Below the pieces are notes generated by a model. It was not told where the DNA came from. It searched no databases and was given only the letters and a program-made list of their open reading frames with translations. The translations under genes were made by a program, and so were the position numbers. A stretch of 13,174 nucleotides of DNA from Desulfobulbaceae bacterium (lineage in GTDB: Bacteria > Desulfobacterota > Desulfobulbia > Desulfobulbales > Desulfobulbaceae), in NCBI GenBank assembly GCA_003508005.1, contig DNUE01000089.1, positions 147-13,320 of the forward strand, given 5' to 3'. This document shows positions 1 through 5,242 of this stretch, piece by piece (position 1 is the stretch's first letter; the number at the start of each line of letters is the position of its first letter).

Positions 1-573
1 AACTCCATCCGCTCGGCGGCCGACCTCAAGCCCGCGATCACCACCTATAAGGGCAAGGAATACAGGTGCGAACGCGAACCGGACCAGCGGGAGATCGACG
101 ACATGCTCTTCGGCTGGGCCGTCGAGCACGGGGTCACCTCCAACTCGGTCATTTACGTCAAGGACGGCTGCACGGTGGGAATCGGCACTGGCGAGCAGGA
201 CAGGGTCGGCGTCGCCGAGATTGCGGTGCACAAGGCCTACATCAAATATGCAGACATCGTCTGTTTCGATGCCCACGGCATTCCCTATGCGGACCTGGTG
301 CTGCAAATCAGGCAAAAGAAACGGGACAAGGCCGACAAAGAGGCTATCGACGCAAAAACAAGGAAGGACAAGGCCGGCCTGCCCGGGTCGATCATGATCT
401 CCGATGCCTTCTTCCCCTTCAGGGACGGGGCCGATGTGGGCATCCGCCAGGGCGTCACGGCCATCCTCCAGGCAGGGGGCTCGACCCGCGATTTCGAGAC
501 CATCGAGGCCTGCAATGAAGCCAAGCCCAAGGTGGCCATGAAATACACCGGCCAGCGCTCATTCAAGCACTGA
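1..573 (+). CDS. purH: AICAR formyltransferase (PurH-type transformylase), 3' part
   Basis: This is the C-terminal 190 residues of a 5-aminoimidazole-4-carboxamide ribonucleotide formyltransferase; the start lies outside the window. The enzyme moves a formyl group from 10-formyl-THF to AICAR, the penultimate step to IMP, in the cytosol. Visible family marks are the SNSVIYVKDG and TVGIGTGEQDRV stretches, the SDAFFPFRDGADVGI block, and a C-terminal GQRSFKH resembling the MRHFRH end of E. coli PurH. Compared with E. coli PurH there is a charged insertion of roughly 40-50 residues between the EIAVHKA helix and the SDAFFPFRDG block. That insertion fits the stand-alone transformylase family found in anaerobes rather than the bifunctional PurH. 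Whether an IMP cyclohydrolase domain precedes it cannot be seen here. The next recognisable gene starts 610 bases downstream, and I see no clear terminator. The family call is firm; the sub-type is inferred. Confidence 0.93.
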   Translation, partial: NSIRSAADLKPAITTYKGKEYRCEREPDQREIDDMLFGWAVEHGVTSNSVIYVKDGCTVGIGTGEQDRVGVAEIAVHKAYIKYADIVCFDAHGIPYADLVLQIRQKKRDKADKEAIDAKTRKDKAGLPGSIMISDAFFPFRDGADVGIRQGVTAILQAGGSTRDFETIEACNEAKPKVAMKYTGQRSFKH

Positions 574-671
574 TGGTTCCTGAACATCCTTCCCGCATTG
601 CTGCCTTGTTGCGCCGGAAAACGCCGTGACTTCAACATCGGGGCAGGCGAGCGTTTTTCAGGGACAGGAGC

Positions 672-800
672 GTGACGGCAACTCCTCCCGAGGCTTTTTG
701 CAATCCGTCTCACTGGATGCCCCCTGTTCGGGACTGGATCAAGGAGGATTTCATCGCCTTGCCTTCCCTGCCCCAGGAATTGAGAACCTGGCTCGAATGA
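672..800 (+). CDS. Candidate small protein, 42 aa, unknown
   Basis: A short frame opens at GTG 672, with AGGAG ending one base before it and AGGG slightly further upstream; ATG 717 is an alternative start. The frame reads like a real polypeptide, rich in Trp and Pro, with the segment HWMPPVRDWIKEDF followed by IALPSLPQELRTWLE at the C-terminus. I do not recognise the family. The stop shares ATGA with the next small frame at 797, an arrangement typical of coupled translation. It could be the remnant of a longer gene, since no recognisable domain is complete. The evidence is only composition and the overlap, so this stays a candidate. Confidence 0.3.
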   Translation: MTATPPEAFCNPSHWMPPVRDWIKEDFIALPSLPQELRTWLE

Positions 801-943
801 AAAAACGCTTTGATCCAAGACCACGTATCGTTCGTAAAGACCTCAAGACAACGAAGATCACCGACCAGCCGCCCATTGCAGCAAGGCCGGCGTACCACAT
901 GAATTATCCAAGTCAGGCCTCTCCCTTTATGCAGGCTCCATGA
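797..943 (+). CDS. Candidate small basic protein, 48 aa, unknown
   Basis: This frame starts at the ATG whose last bases overlap the stop of the frame ending at 800. It encodes a Lys/Arg-rich N-terminal half (MKKRFDPRPRIVRKDLKTTK) and a Pro/Ala/Met-containing tail (YHMNYPSQASPFMQAP). There is no good ribosome binding site of its own, so translation would depend on coupling to the upstream frame. I do not recognise a family. It may equally be a chance frame or part of a decayed gene. Confidence 0.2.
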   Translation: MKKRFDPRPRIVRKDLKTTKITDQPPIAARPAYHMNYPSQASPFMQAP

Positions 944-1017
944 TAACTGTGTGATTATGACCCGCTGGCATCACACCTTGAATTAGGGCGATGAAGCGCG
1001 ATCCTCACGGAGGGAAA

Positions 1018-1161
1018 ATGTCCCCTGAACATTTATTCGACGTGGTGTTTGAAGGTCGGCCACTCTCGGGCATTCCATTGGAAGAGGCTATCAAAGCCTT
1101 GGCTGTCCTGTCACGAAAATCGACAAACGAGATTGCCGCCCTTTTCAATGACCGCCTCTAG
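1018..1161 (+). CDS. Small protein, 47 aa, resembling a recurring N-terminal domain
   Basis: The start is set by a strong ribosome binding site (ACGGAGGG, 1008-1015) just before ATG 1018. The product runs MSPEHLFDVVFEGRPLSGIP and ends with ALAVLSRKSTNEIAALFNDRL. This matches a pattern I recall at the N-terminus of various bacterial membrane and zinc-ribbon proteins: a short strand (f-x-VVF-x-G-x-l-x-G), an amphipathic helix, then a conserved ALF near the end. Here the protein stops directly after that unit, so it is either a free-standing version or a truncated gene. The methyltransferase starts 21 bases downstream, which suggests co-transcription. That the frame is translated is likely; its function is unknown, and the domain resemblance is from memory. 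Confidence 0.6.
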   Translation: MSPEHLFDVVFEGRPLSGIPLEEAIKALAVLSRKSTNEIAALFNDRL

Positions 1162-1182
1162 TTCCAAAGGAATATTGAACCC

Positions 1183-1917
1183 ATGATCGATAGATACCGA
1201 AAGCAATGGGAAGCTCTCGGGACAGACGACCCTTACTGGGCTGTTCTTACTGACCCTGGAAAAAAAAATGGCAGATGGGTCAAGGAAGAATTCTTCCAGA
1301 CGGGGAAAAATGAAATAGATGGTCTTTTGAAAAAAACTTCCCGGCTTGGCATTCAACTCAGATTCGATCTTGCTCTGGATTATGGGTGTGGTGTCGGCCG
1401 GTTAAGCAGAGCACTTTCAACAGCATTTCTGCGCGTCGTGGGTGTTGATATTTCAGAAGCAATGCTAGCAGAGGCACGGGCTGCAACTGCCGGATACGAC
1501 AACATACAATTCTTGAGAACAAACGGTCAAAACCTAGAATGTATTGCCGACGAAACCGTCGATTTCATTTATAGCAATATTGTCCTTCAGCATTCTCCAA
1601 GAAAAAATCAACGTTTATTGATAAAGGAATTTTGTCGGGTTTTACGTCCCAGAGGATCACTTGTTTTTCAGACACCTTCAGAATTAAATATTTTGACTGT
1701 CAAAGGTATTCTTCATCTTCTTTTAGGTAATCGAATTTTAAACATTGCAAGAAGAATAAAATACGGGAAAACTTGCATAATGGAGATTCATACCATAAAA
1801 AAGGATGAAGTATTTAAGATTCTCAGCGAAGAAGGAGTTGCGCTTGTTGAAGCGGAAAGATACGATTCTGCCGGCACCGCTTTTATTAGCTACAGGTATT
1901 TTTGCGTAAAAAGCTGA
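1183..1917 (+). CDS. Class I SAM-dependent methyltransferase
   Basis: A 244-residue cytosolic methyltransferase with a Rossmann-like fold. The SAM-binding motif I is LDYGCGVGRLS (residues 65-75). The acidic residue after strand 2 is D89 in VVGVDIS. A motif III/IV-like region follows at 126-137 (VDFIYSNIVLQH), and the late strand motif is VLRPRGSLVFQ (153-163). The N-terminal stretch WEALGTDDPYWAVLTDP, followed by EEFFQTGKNEI, is typical of methyltransferases often found near glycan or lipid modification genes, but the substrate cannot be read from the sequence. ATG 1183 is preceded by AAGGA at about 11 bases. The gene is clearly more AT-rich than purH, lemA or carB, with many A/T-ending codons, which points to horizontal transfer. 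Its stop is 17 bases before the VOC gene. Confidence 0.88.
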   Translation: MIDRYRKQWEALGTDDPYWAVLTDPGKKNGRWVKEEFFQTGKNEIDGLLKKTSRLGIQLRFDLALDYGCGVGRLSRALSTAFLRVVGVDISEAMLAEARAATAGYDNIQFLRTNGQNLECIADETVDFIYSNIVLQHSPRKNQRLLIKEFCRVLRPRGSLVFQTPSELNILTVKGILHLLLGNRILNIARRIKYGKTCIMEIHTIKKDEVFKILSEEGVALVEAERYDSAGTAFISYRYFCVKS

Positions 1918-1934
1918 CTTCATATCACCATCTC

Positions 1935-2321
1935 ATGAAAATTGACAGCCTTGATCATTTGGTGCTGACCGTCAAAGACCTCGACGTCACCGCGACTTTT
2001 TATGCAAGGGTACTGGGTATGGAAACCATTACTTTTGGTGATGGACGAAAGGCCCTGTCTTTTGGCGCGCAGAAGATCAATCTTCATCAGTCTGGAAAGG
2101 AGTTCGAACCAAAAGCTCAACATCCCACACCCGGCTCGGCTGACCTGTGCCTTCTTACATCGGTTCCGTTGCCTGAAGTGGTGCGTCATCTTGCCGTATG
2201 CCAGGTGGCAATACTTGAAGGACCTGTCCGACGAACCGGGGCCACCGGACCGCTTCTATCAGTGTATATCCGGGACCCGGACATGAACCTGATCGAGGTG
2301 TCAAATCGTGCGCAGGCATGA
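1935..2321 (+). CDS. VOC (glyoxalase/bleomycin-resistance fold) family protein
   Basis: A 128-residue single-domain vicinal-oxygen-chelate protein. It opens with the classic first module (SLDHLVLTVKDLDVTATFYARVLGM, with H8 as the likely first metal ligand). It continues with the GRKALSFGAQKINLHQ strand region and HPTPGSADLCLLT, and closes with SVYIRDPDMNLIEVSN, where E121 fits the last metal ligand. Relatives usually have Gly where this protein has Met in the RDPD-x-NLIE motif. Such proteins act as dioxygenases, isomerases or resistance proteins; the substrate here is unknown. I chose ATG 1935 because it gives the normal family N-terminus (MKIDSLDH). The in-frame ATG-like start at 1902 would overlap the methyltransferase and add an unrelated tail. 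Confidence 0.88.
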   Translation: MKIDSLDHLVLTVKDLDVTATFYARVLGMETITFGDGRKALSFGAQKINLHQSGKEFEPKAQHPTPGSADLCLLTSVPLPEVVRHLAVCQVAILEGPVRRTGATGPLLSVYIRDPDMNLIEVSNRAQA

Positions 2322-2391
2322 TATGGCCGCCGAGCCGAACAGGCTTGCAGCATGCATGGGCAGAACTTGCCAACAAGCACATGGCTGAACT

Positions 2392-2598
2392 ATGGGACGC
2401 TCATTGATCCTGGCTGGATGCATCCTGATCGTCGTCGGCGCGATTCTGCACTTTGCCCCCTGGCTTCTCAACTGGTTCGGCAAGCTGCCGGGCGATATCC
2501 GGATCGAGTCCGGGCGCAGCAAAATCTTTATTCCAGTCACCTCTATGGTGGTGGTGAGCATTATCCTGACCCTGCTGATCAATGTATTCAGACGATAA
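2392..2598 (+). CDS. DUF2905 family small membrane protein
   Basis: A 68-residue inner-membrane protein of the DUF2905 family, whose function is not known. Two hydrophobic segments (about residues 4-22 and 46-65) flank the signature loop WFGKLPGDIRIESGR, which contains the G-[RK]-LPGDI core seen across the family. Length and topology are those of a full family member, so it is intact. It follows the VOC gene by 70 bases on the same strand and may share its transcript. Base composition is back to the GC-rich average of the chromosome. Confidence 0.88.
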   Translation: MGRSLILAGCILIVVGAILHFAPWLLNWFGKLPGDIRIESGRSKIFIPVTSMVVVSIILTLLINVFRR

Positions 2599-2760
2599 GG
2601 TGGGGCATCACTGTTTGGGCAGGCCTAGACTCGACAAAAAGTTGTGTTGTGCGGAATGATGGAAAGGGCGTTCTGTATATTATGAGTTCAGGCACCCAGC
2701 CTGCGATTTCAGCCGACATTCTCCGCAGGCGACTGATTCGCTCAAGGGAGTGTCTATACG

Positions 2761-2774
2761 TAGGGTCAACCCTA
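2761..2774. repeat. Perfect 6-bp inverted repeat (TAGGGT-CA-ACCCTA)
   Basis: TAGGGT and ACCCTA are separated by only two bases. The gap is too small for a stable RNA loop, so the element would more plausibly be a protein-binding palindrome in DNA. It lies 59 bases upstream of the unknown AT-rich gene starting at 2833 and could be an operator for it. Six-bp palindromes also occur by chance. Confidence 0.3.
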
Positions 2775-2832
2775 TTACCTTAATTGCAAGCAGCGGGCTT
2801 TGCGGGGAAATTAAATTTCATTCAGGTGCGAT

Positions 2833-3327
2833 ATGGGCTCACTTCAGCTAAAACTGCATGAAAATAAAAACAAGATCAAAAGAGAGAAATTCCTCGCGGC
2901 GGTGGACCCTGAATTCTCAGCTTTTCTTTCAAATGCCGAGTTCAGCAGCGATCCCTCTTGCATCAGGTTCGCCGCTTTTCCCTCCTGGGACAAGGTGGCC
3001 AATGCGCAAACAACAACACGGGGAAAAGTGAACGACTGGAAAAACTTTTCTTTCAAGACATGGCAGGAATTAGTGTCAGTGCTGGCGCGTTTCAGGAAAA
3101 TCAAAAATTATATCGGCTGGTTCTTCATCGACATCGAGGGGCCCTATTATCAAATGAGCGTCAATGCATTTCTTGCAAACATCAAGAGCATCTCTCACTA
3201 CGCCACTGCCCATGAACACTTCGATTTGGGCTGGGTCGGCTCTGTTGATGACGTCGGTATTATTATCAAATTCAACCATATATCAACAGTTTCAAATAAA
3301 TTTGAAGTAAGCATCTGGGGAATATGA
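2833..3327 (+). CDS. Hypothetical protein, 164 aa, soluble
   Basis: I do not firmly recognise this protein. It has no signal peptide or membrane segment. The N-terminus is a Lys-rich helix (LKLHENKNKIKREKFLAAVD). The middle is aromatic (KNFSFKTWQELVSVLARF, then IGWFFIDIEGPYYQM). The C-terminal third looks like beta strands: HEHFDLGWVGSVDDVGIIIK, then FEVSIWGI at the very end. The small size, acidic/aromatic beta-rich end and solitary position are reminiscent of bacterial immunity proteins, but no toxin gene is adjacent, so this is only a suggestion. ATG 2833 has a weak AGGTG four bases upstream. The gene and its flanks are AT-rich relative to the window, which suggests acquisition. It ends 217 bases before the convergent dedA gene. 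Confidence 0.65.
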   Translation: MGSLQLKLHENKNKIKREKFLAAVDPEFSAFLSNAEFSSDPSCIRFAAFPSWDKVANAQTTTRGKVNDWKNFSFKTWQELVSVLARFRKIKNYIGWFFIDIEGPYYQMSVNAFLANIKSISHYATAHEHFDLGWVGSVDDVGIIIKFNHISTVSNKFEVSIWGI

Positions 3328-3544
3328 GATACTATCAAAATATACACAAGTGAATCACCTTCGGAAAGGCCTGATGGTTTCGCCTGAGTTCAATGCAGAT
3401 TCCTCAACAAGCCTGGGGTGCATCTTAGCGTCCATAGCTCACAATTGGGAAAAACACGAAGGTGTATTTGGCGGATTCGGCAAGCCATACCAGCCACAAC
3501 TGCCCACCTGGTTGCAGGCCGGGAGAGATTGCTCCTGACCTGGG

Positions 3545-4186
3545 TTAGCTGGCTGATTTCCGATGCCGCAGCCATTCTATGACTGCGGGCATGCAGGAAA
3601 GGATGATGATGGCCAGGATGACCAGGGAAAAGTGGCGCTTGACCAGTGGCAGGTTGCCGAAGAAATAGCCCCCACCGACCATGGAGAAGACCCAGAGAAA
3701 GGCCCCGGACACATTGAACAGCGCAAAACGCCGGTACTCCATGTCACCGATCCCGGCGACAAAGGGGGCAAAGGTGCGGATGATGGGCATGAACCTCGCG
3801 ATGATGATCGTCTTGCCCCCGTGCTTCTCATAAAACCGATGGGTCCGCTCCAAATGCTCGCGGCGGACCAGCCGGCCTCCCCAGAAATCAAGAATCCTTG
3901 CCCCGACCACCTGGCCGAAATAAAAATTCACCGAGTCGCCGATCACCGCTGCAGCAACCAGTAAACCTATAACCCAGCCCACTTCAAGGGAACCCGCCGC
4001 GGCAAAGGCCCCGGCGGCAAAGAGCAGGGAGTCCCCGGGCAGAAAAGGGGTGACCACCAGCCCGGTCTCGCAGAACACGATGAGAAAGAGGATCAGGTAC
4101 ACCCAGCCCCCTGCGTTGGCGATGAGCACATCCAGGTGGGCATCGATGTGCAGGATGATATCAACAAATTGTTGGATAAGGTCCAT
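3545..4186 (-). CDS. DedA family inner-membrane protein
   Basis: A 213-residue polytopic membrane protein of the DedA/SNARE-associated family (E. coli DedA has 219). Family members carry undecaprenyl phosphate or related lipids across the inner membrane and affect proton-dependent envelope homeostasis. The functional residues described for E. coli YqjA and YghB are all present with a one-residue offset: E40 in FCETGL, D52 in LPGDSL, and R131 and R137 in ARFMPIIRTFAPFVAG. Hydrophobic stretches lie near residues 28-60, 68-85, 125-145, 152-175 and 187-205. The start at 4186 is supported by a strong AGGAGG two to three bases upstream, unusually close. The gene faces away from lemA and stands alone on its strand. 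Which DedA subgroup it belongs to is not resolved. Confidence 0.93.
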   Translation of the reverse strand: MDLIQQFVDIILHIDAHLDVLIANAGGWVYLILFLIVFCETGLVVTPFLPGDSLLFAAGAFAAAGSLEVGWVIGLLVAAAVIGDSVNFYFGQVVGARILDFWGGRLVRREHLERTHRFYEKHGGKTIIIARFMPIIRTFAPFVAGIGDMEYRRFALFNVSGAFLWVFSMVGGGYFFGNLPLVKRHFSLVILAIIILSCMPAVIEWLRHRKSAS

Positions 4187-4463
4187 TACCCTCCTGATCT
4201 GTTCAAAGTAACGAGAACGAGAAAAAGATCGCTACAGGCAAAAGCGTCGGGAGAAAGGATGCGTGGACGCGCTGACCCGCGAGAAGAACCTTTTACCATT
4301 ACCGGGGGGTTTCCGCAAAGAAAACGGCATCCGGTGACGACTGCTCCCTCTTTCTTTGTTCGCCATTTTTCCGCAATACCGACGGCAGAGACGGAATCTT
4401 CCATTCCAACCGGAAAATTACACCCCCGCCTGCCAGAGCGGCCTTTTGCCGCCGATCCGGGAC

Positions 4464-4501
4464 AGCCCCAATGCCCCCAATAGGGGCTTGCCCTGGGGGC
4501 T
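4464..4501. repeat. C/G-block element with alternative pairings
   Basis: Two C-rich blocks (AGCCCC 4464-4469, GCCCCC 4473-4478) face two G-rich blocks (GGGGCT 4483-4488, GGGGGC 4495-4500). AGCCCC can pair perfectly with 4483-4488 or with GGGGCT at 4496-4501. GCCCCC can pair with 4495-4500, and its first five bases with GGGGC at 4483-4487. Nested and mutually exclusive folds are therefore possible. No T-run follows, so it is not a standard terminator. It lies about 125 bases upstream of lemA and about 280 upstream of dedA. Confidence 0.4.
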
Positions 4502-4615
4502 ACGAACATATTTGCAACGTTTCCCCGGAGAAAAAGAATTTTCCTTCTGTATTTTTTCTTCAGGAACAGTATATGCTCAATTAACTGACTTGCTTAACTC
4601 ATTCACCCGAGAAAA

Positions 4616-4621
4616 AGGAGG
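4616..4621 (+). promoter_or_regulatory. Ribosome binding site of lemA
   Basis: AGGAGG at 4616-4621 sits five bases before ATG 4627. It decides the start, because the in-frame GTG at 4621 would lie inside the binding site itself. Confidence 0.75.
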
Positions 4622-4626
4622 TGCGC

Positions 4627-5226
4627 ATGGACGGGTCTATTCTGACCGGGCTGATTCTGCTGGGGATAATCATATTGCTCATTGCCGTGGTCGTGGTCAT
4701 TTACAACAGGCTGGTGGCGCTACGCAACAGGTTCAAGAACGCCTTTGCCCAGATCGATGTCCAGCTGAAGCGCCGCTATGACCTCATTCCGAATTTGGTG
4801 AAGGTGGCCAGGGAGTACATCAAACACGAGCGGGAAACCCTGGAGGCGGTGATCGCGGCGCGCAACCAGGCGGTAGGCGCGGTCAAGCAGGCCGCGGCTG
4901 ATCCGGGCAACGGCGCGGCCATGAGCGGCCTGGTTGCCGCTGAAGGCGTTCTGGCCGGTACCCTGGGCCGTCTGTTTGCCCTGGTGGAATCCTACCCGGA
5001 TCTCAAGGCCAACCAGAACATGATGCAGCTCAGCGAGGAAATGAGCTCCACGGAAAACCGCATCGCCTTTGCCCGACAGGCTTTCAACGATGCGGTGATG
5101 ACCTACAACACCGCCCGCGAGGTCTTTCCCGCGGTGCTTTTCGCCGGCTTGTTCGGGTTTCAGACCGCCGAACTCCTTGAGATGGAAAACGAGCAGCAGC
5201 GGCAGCCCCCTGAGGTAGCCTTTTGA
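4627..5226 (+). CDS. lemA: LemA family membrane-anchored protein
   Basis: A 199-residue LemA protein. One N-terminal membrane anchor (about residues 5-27) is followed directly by the family core: YNRLVALRNRFKNAFAQIDV, then KRRYDLIPNLVKVAREYIKHE. The rest is long alpha-helices, including the conserved SYPDLKANQNM and the TENRIAFARQAFNDAVMTYN helix. The usual hydrophobic tail FPAVLFAGLFGF comes near the end. Family members form helical bundles at the inner membrane; their biochemical role is unclear, but they are repeatedly encoded beside M48 proteases. Here the M48 gene follows after 16 bases on the same strand, so the two are almost certainly one operon and may form a complex. The start at 4627 is fixed by the ribosome binding site. 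Confidence 0.95.
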   Translation: MDGSILTGLILLGIIILLIAVVVVIYNRLVALRNRFKNAFAQIDVQLKRRYDLIPNLVKVAREYIKHERETLEAVIAARNQAVGAVKQAAADPGNGAAMSGLVAAEGVLAGTLGRLFALVESYPDLKANQNMMQLSEEMSSTENRIAFARQAFNDAVMTYNTAREVFPAVLFAGLFGFQTAELLEMENEQQRQPPEVAF

Positions 5227-5242
5227 AGGTCGGTGACCCGGC

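Larger units (their letters stand above)
574..1017. other. Gene-poor spacer after purH with two tiny candidate frames
   Basis: This stretch holds no long gene. I find no tRNA, no clear Rho-independent terminator and no obvious repeat. Two short forward frames inside it (672-800 and 797-943) overlap by the four bases ATGA and read like protein. They are listed separately at low confidence. The last bases hold the ribosome binding site of the small frame that begins at 1018. Confidence 0.5.
4187..4626. other. Divergent intergenic region between dedA and lemA
   Basis: This 440-base region separates two divergent genes and should hold both promoters. I see no convincing gene in it. Its most structured part is the block of C- and G-runs at 4464-4501, listed separately. 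The last 100 bases before lemA are AT-rich and contain TATATG at 4570-4575, a possible -10 box, but I cannot pair it with a convincing -35 box. Confidence 0.55.

Noticed and set aside
285..824. Reverse open frame (179 codons) over the purH end and the spacer
   Set aside because: Most of it is antisense to purH, and the rest shows no recognisable protein features.
2689..2703. Small hairpin CAGGC-ACCCA-GCCTG after the DUF2905 gene
   Set aside because: The stem is only five pairs and is not followed by a T-run, so a terminator call is not justified.
2682..2783. Short forward frame of 33 codons after the DUF2905 gene
   Set aside because: It has no ribosome binding site before its ATG and no recognisable sequence; only the end of a longer chance frame.
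3350..3538. Forward frame of 62 codons between the unknown gene and dedA
   Set aside because: It has a GTG start, no ribosome binding site and no recognisable motif; chance frames of this length are common.
4621..4626. GTG at 4621 as the lemA start
   Set aside because: The GTG is part of the AAGGAGGTG ribosome binding site; ATG 4627 has correct spacing.
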